A DNA stretch of 64,000 nucleotides, taken from positions 78,357,095 to 78,421,094 of the forward strand of contig OY804579.1 of the NCBI GenBank assembly GCA_963680875.1, written 5' to 3'. A program made the position numbers and the translations under genes. Below are positions 54,452-64,000 of the stretch, piece by piece. Position 1 is the stretch's first letter. The number at the start of each line of letters is the position of its first letter. The notes beneath the pieces were generated by a model. It was not told the DNA's origin, ran no database searches, and saw nothing but the letters and a program-made list of their open reading frames with translations. The DNA is from Bathymodiolus brooksi. Its lineage: Eukaryota; Mollusca; Bivalvia; Mytilida; Modiolidae.

Positions 54452-56076
54452 CAGGGCTTTCAACACTTTCAAAAGTAGGAGGCTATTTTGAAAAAAGTAG
54501 GGGTAGAACGGCGAGCGAAGTGAGGCTGAACAATGTAGGCCAGGGTTATGTGGGCCACCAAGGCCCCCAGAAGCTGTAGGGTAAATGGTGCAAAATCCTG
54601 CATTCTGGGAGTTTCCTGACATATGTTTTAACTTCCTAAATTCTTATTTTTCATATATTTATTTTTTGTTTTACTTTAGCCTCCTTCCATTCAAAATGTC
54701 AAGTTGTTTAGAATTTTGCATCAATTTCAAATTGCTCTGAGCTTATTGTCAGATATTTAATTATAATCACATTAAATTTTATTACTGTTTCATTTTTCAC
54801 AAACAAAAGCTTCATGCCAAATACCTAAAGATAAATCATTGCATCATTCAAAATATCTGTTTATAATGTGAAATATTTCAAATTTTGAAGCAAAATTTTG
54901 ACTTTTCTCCTTTACAGACTAATAATCTGTGACCTTATATCCAATAATGGAACAGATAATGTTTCAAAATTATCTTTCTTTTCTTTTATTAGCCATTTGG
55001 CAATGGAACTCTGATCGGGGAAACTCAATTTTCGGTTTATAAAATTTGTTCATGCCATACACGGGGTACCAGACTTTCGCTGGCCAATGAAAAACGGCGA
55101 TCTTCTACCTGTTTGGCTTGCATTGTTTACAATTGAGAGGTCAATAGTCGTGACGATAATAAGCGATTGGTAATGGGGAAAAACCCGCTGTCGTCACCAG
55201 TCTTCACGAAAAACTTTTTGACCCTCAAGCCATTCAGACTTCTTGAGATGTAGAATTCAGGAGTTCGAATGCAAATTCACTGGCTCAAATAAAAACAAAA
55301 ATAATTTCACATGTTTATTATTATATCAATTTGCAGCTATTCTCTCACAAAAATATCAAGCTTTTCCTGCAGTGGTTGCTTTCAATCAAGGGCTACCAAT
55401 TTTCCATTTCTTGTTTTAGTAATGCAAATTAACTGTATATATATTTTTCTGAACATTGTTTGTTAAAACAAGTCTGCTTTGAAGTAAACATTTTGTAGAA
55501 TTTTTTTTTTATATAAATAAAGCAAAGTATTTTATTTAAATTCACAGAGAAATAAAAATTTCAGTGGATCTTTTCAACCATTTGTCAGGAAAAAGCTTGT
55601 AATATTTGTCCATTTCAAAGGTTTCAATATTTCCCAAAAGCCTAAATCAAGACCTCTATCATATTTTGCACAAAAGACAAGTTTAAATTTGGCACCAAAT
55701 TGATATCCGATAATTGTTACGTGTCCAATCCGGAGTGATTCTTGTTCTTATATTTCAAATATTGATATTTTCGTTCATTAAAGCGTTTCTGAGATTGCGA
55801 CTTTAATTTTGTCAATGTCCTTGAACTTCATCATATCATGGAAGAACGATAAAAGATAAATGATACAATAAAAGAGTTTTGATCTGGCGTTTCACTTTAG
55901 TTTTAATCCAAATAAATTATGGACAAATTGGAGATCAAAGGGACTCTTTTATACAACAAACCCAGATTATTATGGGATTACGCATTTTTTATCCTTGATA
56001 CATAAAAAGTAGCCGGCGGCAGAGTAAAGTGTAGACGTCGAATTTCGGCGTCGACCGGCTTCAAATGAAAGCCCTG
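54452..56076. mobile_element. 1.6-kb TIR element inserted in the LINE
   Basis: The ends are CAGGGCTTTCA and TGAAAGCCCTG. The flanks are CTTACA (54446-54451) and CTTGCA (56077-56082), a 6-bp target copy with one change; removing the insert restores the LINE motif FHPYKC. The interior is AT-rich with no transposase ORF. The CAGGG tips fit hAT-like elements loosely. Confidence 0.75.
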
Positions 56077-56082
56077 CTTGCA

Positions 56083-56760
56083 AATGTAACTCTATAGTCT
56101 GTCACACGATCTAAAACACCTTTCAAATACAACTACATCTTAGAAGGACACATTCTTGAATCAGTAGATACAACAAAATACCTTTGAATCGCTATCTCGT
56201 CCAACATGACCTGGAATACACACATAAACAACATAGCATCAAAAGCACAGAAATTATTAGGATTTTTTTTTAGAAGAAACCTCCAAATAAAGAATGAGCA
56301 TACTAAGAGCATGGCACATAAATCCTTAGTTAGCTCAAACCTGGAATACTACTCAACCATCTCGCCACACACTAAAAAACAGAAAAGCGAAATATAAAAG
56401 ATTCAACACAGAGAAGCCAGTTACACAACAGGTAGATTCCGTGACATCTATGCTGGTCCCCCAAGAATGAAATTCCCTAGAAACATGCAGAAATATTGCC
56501 AAAGTCTCTATGCTATACAAAATTACACACAATCTGGTTGCCATCAATCCAGACTTCTATATCTCTTCTCGGACATCACTCACACGACACAGTCATAGTC
56601 TTCGATACAAGTCCTTCAGCCCATCCACTGACTACTTCAAATTCAGCTTCTTCCCTCGTACAGTTGTTCTTTGGAATGCATTACCACCTGATATTGTCTC
56701 TGCTTCCTCTTTAGATCAGTTTAAATCACAGATCCAAACCCACTACATCTAAACAGTTTT
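56083..56760 (+). pseudogene. LINE RT, last part
   Basis: It reads MTWNTHINNIASKAQKLLGF, SLVSSNLEYYSTI, then in other frames RYKSFSPSTDYFKFSFFPRT and VVLWNALPPDIV. These are the thumb and C-terminal motifs that follow the catalytic site in the CR1/Jockey group. At least three frameshifts. Confidence 0.8.
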
Positions 56761-57137
56761 CCATTATATATGTAAATAGGTTATTTTTGTTAAATTATTG
56801 ATTATTGATTGTAAATATATGGTCTGTTCACGCCGATGCATAGTCGTCACAGCTGACGGAGCATTGTATGATGTAGATGTAGATCTTTGTGAAATATTTT
56901 ACCAGTGACATATTGATTTATGTGACAGCGATTGTCCAAGTTAAAATCTTCATTTACCTGATTAAAATATGTTTACACTATTAAGTGGAAATGACCGATT
57001 TAGGTTCATCAAAACATTTACTAAGGGAGCACTTGATCGTGCCAAATTTGATTTGTTTTTATTTGAATTTCTTAATGTCCTATATTTTACTTGAAGACAA
57101 AATGAATAAAAACAATAAAGTATATTTAAGAAATAAA

Positions 57138-57222
57138 TCATGGAAACCAGAATGTGTTTGGAGTTTTAACATGGGTTGGCAGATATTAGTATTTTAAAAC
57201 ACATTCTGGCTTCCATGAATTA
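57138..57222. repeat. Inverted repeat, about 23-bp arms
   Basis: CATGGAAACCAGAATGTGTTT pairs with AAAACACATTCTGGCTTCCATG across a ~35-bp spacer. Confidence 0.7.
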
Positions 57223-57277
57223 TTTTGATTCTGTTGAGTACAAATACGGTAGTATACTTTGATTGGAAGACAGTAAT

Positions 57278-57598
57278 TATGTCTCCCCTTCGAACGAAGG
57301 GAGACATATTGTTTTAGTCTTTTTTTCTTCCGCTTTTTCTCAGCGAAGTTTGTCCGGACCATAACTTTTTTGTCTTTCGAGATAGGTCAATGATATTTGG
57401 TATGTGGGGCATGACCATAAGGCGGTGTGTCGCGTACCGTAATGACCTTCGAGGGACCTTGACCTTTGACCTCAAGGTCAAATAATTGTTTTTTAATTAG
57501 TATCATTCAACTCATAATGTGTAACTTATTGTTGTACAGATGGCCGCATTAAGGGGAGACATAAGTTTTAGGTATCTAAAACAGTTCTTCCTAGTTTA
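57278..57598 (+). repeat. 320-bp dispersed repeat with hairpin head, copy 1
   Basis: It starts TATGTCTCCCCTTCGAACGA, folding on GAAGGGAGACATA. It carries TGACCTTTGACCT (57460-57472) overlapping TGACCTCAAGGTCA (57467-57480), and ends at ACAGTTCTTCCTAGTTTA. GGGGAGACATAA near the end is the inverse of its start. Copy 2 is at 61949-62280. Confidence 0.9.
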
Positions 57599-57779
57599 TA
57601 TTTACGTTTGCGGACAATGTCGCACACAATTTATGCTGCCAAATTCAGGCAGACGATAATTCATCAACATGTACATTTACGACGCGAAAGTCAGTCACAT
57701 GCACCGGCACATGTGCTAATGAGATTATACCCAATTGATAAATCGCTCATTTGTTTACAAAGCGAAAGAAGGACGTTGT

Positions 57780-58375
57780 GTTAGAATTTATTTGTTGATT
57801 GATTGTGGCTTAACGTCCAGCGAGCAGTATTTCAGCTATGTTAATAATGAAATAAAAACTATTTAGAAATGAAGGAATGGAGGGGATTAGGGTTATGGTG
57901 TTTAATGCCACGTTCAACAATATATCAGTTATATCGTGGCGGTCAGTTTTATTGGTGGAGAAAACCACTAACAATTTAAACTTTATCACATAACATTGTG
58001 GTTTATGGTGTTTTAACGCCACTTTTAACAATATTTCAGTTATATAATGGCGATCAATTTTATTGGTAGAGGAAACCGACAAAACCAGAGTACCCTGAGA
58101 AAACCACCGACCTATCGCAAGTCACTAACAAACTTTATCACATAGTGTTGTACCGAGCAAACCTAGCCAGTGCAGGATTCGAACTCACAACATTAATGAT
58201 GATGGGCACTGATGGCATAAGTAGTTGTAAATCCAACTACCATACGATTATGACCATGACAACCTCTTATAGCATTGTATTGAGTACACCTTGCCATGAG
58301 CAGGATGCGAACTCGCAATGTTAGTGGTGATAGGTACTGAATCCAACTACCATACGATCATGACCATCTGCAATA
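57780..58375 (-). mobile_element. Cluster of SINE B copies, antisense
   Basis: Tails lie at about 57800 (GGCTTAACGTCCAGCGAGCA, another subtype), 57893 (GTGTTTAATGCCACGTTCAA) and 58008 (GTGTTTTAACGCCACTTTTA). The last is near full length, with the reversed B box in GGATTCGAACTCACAAC at about 58172. A second partial head follows at about 58290. Confidence 0.75.
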
Positions 58376-58465
58376 GTTGGGTAGTGGTAGGGACTAAGAA
58401 TTGAGTCTTTTGTTGTAGTTACAATTCCTAGACCATTTTTAAACCTTCACCACTACCCTTAAAAT
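58376..58465. repeat. Inverted repeat GGGTAGTGGT/ACCACTACCC
   Basis: Short arms flank a ~65-bp spacer. Confidence 0.5.
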
Positions 58466-60030
58466 ACTTGCTGTCTATATCAGATACTGTTCTCAACACA
58501 ACACACTCTACTGATAATTATTTGTTTTTGGTTTTTCATGCTTCAAGATATTCTTTTTTTTTTATGGAATCTTGATATTTTGTTTTAAGTAAAAAAATGA
58601 AAAAAATAAATAGGACAACATGTTTATGGTGTAAGTTAATAATATATATAAGGACTACCAGCATAAATACAGCATTATTAATTTGAAAATGCAGTAAAAG
58701 TTCACCTCAACCTGAAAACATTGTAAATTTTGCCCCTGTCCATTGTGATGTTTTAACCTGACAACAACCCCCCCCCCCACCCCAAAATCAAGAGAGTATT
58801 TCTATCTGCATCAGATGGGAATGTGCTGGGCAGTTCTGTTGGGGATTAGCCCTTGGAACCATTACTGAGTATCCATTTTTATTAAAAATGTTTAAAATGT
58901 AGGTTGCCATAGCTGTCAAGTTGAAGATGCATAAATGCTGTCTTATAACCACAAGTACCCCACTATTGTCACTTTAGACAGGAATTTCATCACCCCCTCT
59001 CCCTTCCAAACAATTAAGAATTTTTTTTTTAATTGAATCTTCTTGTAATTTTACCCATATTTCATGTTTACTGCTTGTTATACAATTTTATGTCAATCCA
59101 AGTGAATGCCTATCTTAATTAGAACTGGATGTTTGTTGGATCTTTTTTTATTTTTTTCCATTGGTGATACACACATATTTAACAACATTCTGTTAGGATC
59201 ATGATTCATCTATGACCATCCAATCATATAAATATATTTGAACAATTGAACTACAGATCATGGCATGTACTTAGTATTCGATTTTGATAACTAAAGATTT
59301 ATTAGCCTCGTGATCTGTTTAAAAGTATGAACCCATACTGGATGTTCACATATAATTAAGGGGCATATATCTCAGAAACTACAAATGTCTGATATCTCAA
59401 ATTCAGACTTGTATTTTATCCCTTTAAATCTACTTTTAAAATTGTATGTCTGTATAATATATTTAGAAAATAAATGTAAAAACAATGATGACTGCATCAT
59501 AAAAAACTATCCAGCAGATTCACAAATTATATGCAGGGTTGGTTTTTTTTTTTATATATATACATTAATTTCTAAACAACCCTGCATACCTTAGGGGGTC
59601 AGCTTCATAGCCTTCCTTGCAACCCAGCTGTTAATTTCTTTTTGCATATGAAACAATGTTGATAAAGAATTTCATTTCTTTTTCTTTTTCCCGATGCAAA
59701 AGAAACTGAAAAGTCAGAAGAAAATACTATTTATCTGTTTGATTTTGAACCCAACATTAGAGATTTTCAAGAATCAATATAATATTTGCTGCAAAGCATC
59801 ATTATAACATGTAGATTTAGATGGTTAAAAAATCGCCCCAGGATCTGTGGTTGAAAGTTGAACATGGGGGGTGGGGGAATGTGTACCAGTAATTGAATAC
59901 AAATCTATATGCACAAATAAAGACTACCGGTACTAACTGGGTCTGTAAGGTCCCAGCTATTGAAGTCCAAAGTTTGTGATAGGCTGTATTAGAATAAAGT
60001 TTAAAATAGAATTCCAAAGAAATAGAAATG
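58466..60030. other. Non-coding stretch
   Basis: AT-rich. A block near 59160 (GGTGATACACACATATTTAA) resembles 19630. ATGCAGGGTTG (about 59531) is repeated inverted at about 59577. No gene. Confidence 0.4.
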
Positions 60031-60230
60031 AACATGTGGAGCAGGAACTGCTCACCCTTCCAGAGCACCTGAGTTCACCCTTAGTTTTAAGTGGTGTTCT
60101 GTTACTCGATCTTAAGGTTTATGTGTAATGTTTTGTAGTTTGTTGTTTGTTCTGTTGTCTATTTTTATTTCGTCATTGTGTTGTCTGTCCTTCGATTTAC
60201 AAATCTTCAAACTCTTCTTGCAATTGTAGT
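60030..60230 (+). mobile_element. Penelope-type 3' tail, isolated
   Basis: GTGGAGCAGGAACTGCTCAC (60036) and TTCCAGAGCACCTGAGTTCA match the tail at 9529. The similarity continues to the TTCAAACTCTTCTT block (about 60205, also at 9690). No coding sequence precedes it. Confidence 0.7.
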
Positions 60231-60702
60231 TGGCATGAAATATCCTTGCAATATGTAGATATACAAACTTGCACAAATGAAGACCTCTGTCCGTGGGGTC
60301 CGAGCCTTTGGGGTCCAAAGTACATGTATATATAGGCTACATTAGAATAAATTTTATTGTTGCATATCAGAATAAAAATCATACATTTAATTGGCCGAAC
60401 GCTCTCCACGTGACCTTCACTATTCCGCGATATAGACCGGTCCAAAAACCGTGTATAGACTGGTACTACTGGTCTATACACAGATATTTGTTTGTTTACA
60501 TTTTAAAAAATTATAATTTTACTTATAATCTCATTTTATTTCTCATTATAAGTTGAACACCATTCAAACAATTGTTGTAGTCAATTCAAATTGGGTAATA
60601 ACGAAGGTGATAACACCTATGGAAACCTTCAATGATCCTGATTGAAAATTTCTATTCATTTATATTGTATGTCAAATTCTGGTCTTCAATGCAATAAACA
60701 CA

Positions 60703-60816
60703 ATAGTTACTGATATGGAGTGCAATATCAGGATAGACAGACTGCCCTTGGGTCATGTGGTACGGACCCTTGGGCAGTCTGCATATCCTGATATTGCCCT
60801 CCATATCAGTAACTAT
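60703..60816. repeat. 114-bp palindrome
   Basis: Arms of 52 bp (ATAGTTACTGATATGGAGTG...) with about five mismatches flank the loop ATGTGGTACG. Confidence 0.9.
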
Positions 60817-60899
60817 TATATAAATATAGCATTCCCCAGAACTAGAAATGACATGTAATTGTAAATTGCATGACATTTGATTTACAAATGGAGATTCAA

Positions 60900-61948
60900 T
60901 CTAGTACAAAGAAGGCACCATGGTCTTTAGGTTCCTTTTCTAAGCAAATTATGTTTATTTTATCCAAACCACATTTAAATTTTATATATAAATTTATTTG
61001 TGATATATATAGAAGGTCATTGTTACAAATCAGTAATGGTCAAGGGGAGACAACTCCATTCTACTTTCAAAAGTGTTGGCCCATGCACAGAATCACTTGA
61101 TTCTCTTATACAATTCGTGCTCAGCCACTAAATATCAAAGGATACTTTGGGATAATTTATCCTACAACCATCAAAAAGCACAACATCCATCAATGATTAA
61201 GACATAACCATAATTTTGAAAATCTTCTGGCGACCGTTTCACTGAAGGTCATAAGTCGTAAATGTAGACCTAAGTGTACTCTAAGAGTTACAACCATTTC
61301 ACTAATAGGTAGGATTTACGACTTCTGATAAAAAGTGACCCCAAAGTTAAGTGGTGGTAGATGAGATACTCGTTAGTCGTAAATCGTAAACCTATGTGCA
61401 TGTAGCAAAGATGACCACGTATTTCGTATCTTTTTTTCAGAAATAGAAACGTGTTAGAGAATACATGGCGGATTTTTCGCGATAAACTCAATCCAACTTT
61501 ATTTACTAGCACAGAGCAACAAATAAATAGAACCTGTATCAAATCATTATTTAAACCTAGTTCTGTAATTCTTTTATAGATTAAATAATTTCTTGGAGAA
61601 TTATTAAACGGTTCTCATCAAATTGTTGAATGCGAAGTTTATGATAAATTACAACTTTCATAGGCAACAATGCAACCATTTTATAACAGAGGGGGGAGGT
61701 TGCTGGGCTGGGATTTTCATGCTTGATAGATTTTTTTTCCATGTCTGTAGAAAACCATTTTTTTCACACATCGGATAGATCAAATTTTTTTGTACATACA
61801 TGAGGCAAAATCAATTTTTCAAAGATTTTTTTACAAAAGATTTACTTGTAAATTCATGCACATATTTATCAAAAGAAGTAGGACTCAAACTTTACAAAAA
61901 GAGATGAGAAGTCTACATACATTAATCAGAACGACCAGAACATTTATT
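60900..61948. other. Non-coding stretch
   Basis: Short frames only. Around 61225-61400 the motif AGTCGTAAAT/ATTTACGACT recurs in both orientations, suggesting an old inverted-repeat element without clear ends. Confidence 0.35.
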
Positions 61949-62280
61949 ATGTCTCCCCTTCGAACGAAGGGAGACATATTGTCTTAGTCTGATTTTTTCT
62001 TCCGCTTCTTCTGCTTCTTCTCAGCAAAGCTTGTCCGGACCAAACCTTTTTTGTCTTACCAGATAAGTCAATTATATTTGGTATGTGGGTGCATGACCAT
62101 AAGGCGGTGTGTCACATACCATAATGACCTTCGTGTGAACTTGACCTTTGACCTCAAGGTCAAATAATTGTTTTTTAAATAGTATCATTCAACTCATAAT
62201 GTGTAACTTATTGTTGTACAGATGGCTGCATTAAGGGGAGACATAAGTTTTAGGTATCTAAAACAGTTCTTCCTAGTTTA
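61949..62280 (+). repeat. 320-bp dispersed repeat with hairpin head, copy 2
   Basis: It matches 57278-57598 from TATGTCTCCCCTTCGAACGA to CTTCCTAGTTTA. The nuclear-receptor-like block (62142-62162) is unchanged, while sequence just before it differs. Confidence 0.9.
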
Positions 62281-62386
62281 CCCCGATTTTGTGTGTTGCT
62301 TAGAAATAAATTTTCTAAACTTAATGAGCTTTTCTGTAACTACATAGAGACGTTTTATGTTTTAGTCACAAATCTTACTTTGTAGT

Positions 62387-62473
62387 GTTCATATACAATG
62401 TACCAGCAGTTTTATGTTCATATACAATGTACCAGCAGTTTTATGTTCATATACAATGTACCAGCAGTTTTAT
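62387..62473. repeat. 29-bp tandem repeat, three exact copies
   Basis: GTTCATATACAATGTACCAG then CAGTTTTAT, repeated three times without change. Confidence 0.95.
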
Positions 62474-63110
62474 GTTATCTTAACATGTTCAAGCATCTAT
62501 AGTTTGTCTTTATGATGCAATAGAGTTGAATAAACATAATTTCATAATTGCTACTATAATGATAATCTCAAACATCATAAATTATTACTTTACTTAAATA
62601 AAGTTCTTCTTTTCCAAGGCTGTCATCTAAATCTGCACTGCATACATTTCTTGAAGATTCTTTGGATCGTTTTTTATTGAATGTATATTTTTGACCAACT
62701 TTTTTGTTGGTGTTTTCAGACTTAAATTGTTTTTGAACTTTAAAAAATAATAAAAGGCCCCCCCACCCCCCTCAGTTATAAAATGGTTAGTGCCTTATGT
62801 GTTATCATTTTTTTTGTTGAGAGTTGTATAAAATCATCGAAACAAGGATGTTTTAATATGCTTTCTTTTTCTTCTGTGTTTACTCAATATCAACATATTT
62901 TATCAACGCGGGATACATAGTAGGAAAATATTCAGAAATGATATCGGGAACAAACAATGATTCAAAAATAAAGTTAAGCACAAACAGAATATGAATGTAT
63001 TGTGTCAAATCTATGGTCACAATTTTTAATTTTCTTGTCGCATATAAAATGTAATACAACATTATTCTATGAAATAAGTGGTAGCATTTTACGCTTAACA
63101 AATACATTTT
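62474..63110. other. Non-coding stretch
   Basis: AT-rich. No recognised feature. Confidence 0.4.
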
Positions 63111-63700
63111 TAGCTCACCTTGCCAAAGGCAATGTGAGCTTTTGCCATCACTTGGCATCCATTGGTCGCTTTCTAAAAAAACATCTCTGAAACCGCTTGG
63201 ACACATGAACCAAAACTTGGTAGGAAGCATCTATTGAAGATCCTCTAAAAAAAATTGCCCATTTCGTCTCAATCTGTAAACAAACATGGCCACCATAAAG
63301 AATTCTTGGTTCTGGTTGGTCGATTACTAAGAATATTCTCCTCTGAAACCTCTTTGCCAAATAAAGCACATTTTTACAGGAATTTTCTATGGAAGGTCCT
63401 CTATAAAATTTCCTCATTTTATCCTGATTGAACGGAATAAATGGTCTCCATGGGCAATTCTTGTTTCTGATTAGTTGAAAAATCTTCTCCTAAAAATAGG
63501 AGACACAATGAATTGTTACTTTGTAGGAATGATGTAAAGGAGATCCTGTACAAAATTTCCATATTTTGTGCTGATCGTACTACTAATATAAGCTGCCATA
63601 GGCAGTTCTTGTTTGTGATTGGCCAATTAAAAAAAATATTTTCTAAAACCATTAGAATTTGATAGGAACCTACTATGGAAAAAAATGTCATAGGAGCCGT
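63111..63700 (+). repeat. Bivalve-type dispersed repeat with AGCTCAC hairpin head
   Basis: It starts TTAGCTCACCTTGCC, folding on GGCAATGTGAGCT, then GAGCTTTTGCCATCACTTGG. Imperfect ~170-bp sub-repeats follow: TTCTTGGTTCTGGTTGGTCG (63301), TTCTTGTTTCTGATTAGTTG (63460) and GTTCTTGTTTGTGATTGGCC (63605), each followed by a CTCCT..AAA block. Confidence 0.75.
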
Positions 63701-64000
63701 AATTATGTATCTGGATTGTCCCTTTGCTACTTGACATTCCTTTTAATTTTGGTACCCTACAGTTAGAATCTCGTGGCCACGCATTGGTATCTAATGGCCA
63801 TGTGATAAATATATATCTGCATGTCCCTTTCATGCTTCCAGAGTAAACATTCGAAAGAAAAATAATGATTAAAAAAGTAAAAATATTAATACAATTTGTA
63901 AGTTTTACTTGAATTTAAAAAAAAAATGAACACATTGTCAGAGTAAAGACAGTTTGAATTCTTTTTTTTATTTCATTATAAAAACTGATCTACAATGAGT
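63701..64000. other. Non-coding end of window
   Basis: No recognised feature. Confidence 0.4.

Larger units (their letters stand above)
53730..56760 (+). mobile_element. LINE (CR1/Jockey group), 5'-truncated and split by an insertion
   Basis: RT sequence occupies about 53760-54451 and continues at 56083-56760 after a 1.6-kb insertion. A 3' UTR with a GATGTAGATGTAGAT tail extends to about 56890. The coding parts are described separately. Confidence 0.8.

Overview
The window is AT-rich animal DNA from what looks like a marine bivalve mollusc, possibly a mytilid. I infer this from spliced host genes, Penelope-like retroelements with the 3' tail I associate with bivalves, tRNA-derived SINEs ending in GGCGTTAAAC-type sequence, and dispersed hairpin-headed repeats of molluscan type. 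No rRNA gene, canonical tRNA gene or CRISPR array is visible. Most of the window is mobile DNA at many stages of decay.

Host genes. (1) A neuropeptide-type class A GPCR of about 403 residues lies on the minus strand in three phase-compatible exons: 40212-39421 (TM1-5), 20673-20467 (TM6-7) and 19374-19162 (C tail). Its first intron is 18.7 kb. (2) The last three coding exons of an unrecognised plus-strand gene are at 3184-3267, 4980-5025 and 6318-6563. (3) A possible promoter and short first coding exon lie near 53240-53392.

Layout. 1-1610: degraded Ty3/Gypsy integrase with a probable 3' LTR. 2638-3085: a 127-bp satellite. 3184-6800: 3' end of a host gene with a SINE pair and a hAT-like fragment in its introns. 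7783-17880: a tandem segmental duplication holding an I/Nimb-like RT fragment inside a TIR element, a CR1-like LINE and two SINE types; the second unit has two internal deletions. 17741-18790: a TIR element at a TTAA site. 19162-40212: the GPCR. Its intron 1 holds about 85-90 copies of a 56-66 bp tandem repeat whose unit is the exon 2 splice acceptor plus the first ~28 exon bases. The array is cut by a hAT-like insertion, a small TIR element and two long palindromes. The same intron holds a 4.27-kb TIR transposon (30905-35176) with a decayed, intronless gene showing FEN1/XPG-like acidic motifs and a CXC-like tail, and a 172-bp tandem tRNA-like repeat. 41178-49285: SINEs, a PIF/Harbinger MITE, two LINE 3' ends and a Penelope remnant between 450-bp inverted repeats. 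50317-52440: a better-preserved Penelope-like RT. 53730-56760: a LINE split by a hAT-like insertion. 57280-64000: SINEs, a Penelope tail, a palindrome, and repeats carrying nuclear-receptor-type half-sites.

The two items most worth pursuing are the reiterated splice acceptor in the GPCR intron and the TIR transposon carrying the FEN/XPG-like protein family. All retroelement and transposon coding regions seen here carry frameshifts, stops or deletions and look inactive.
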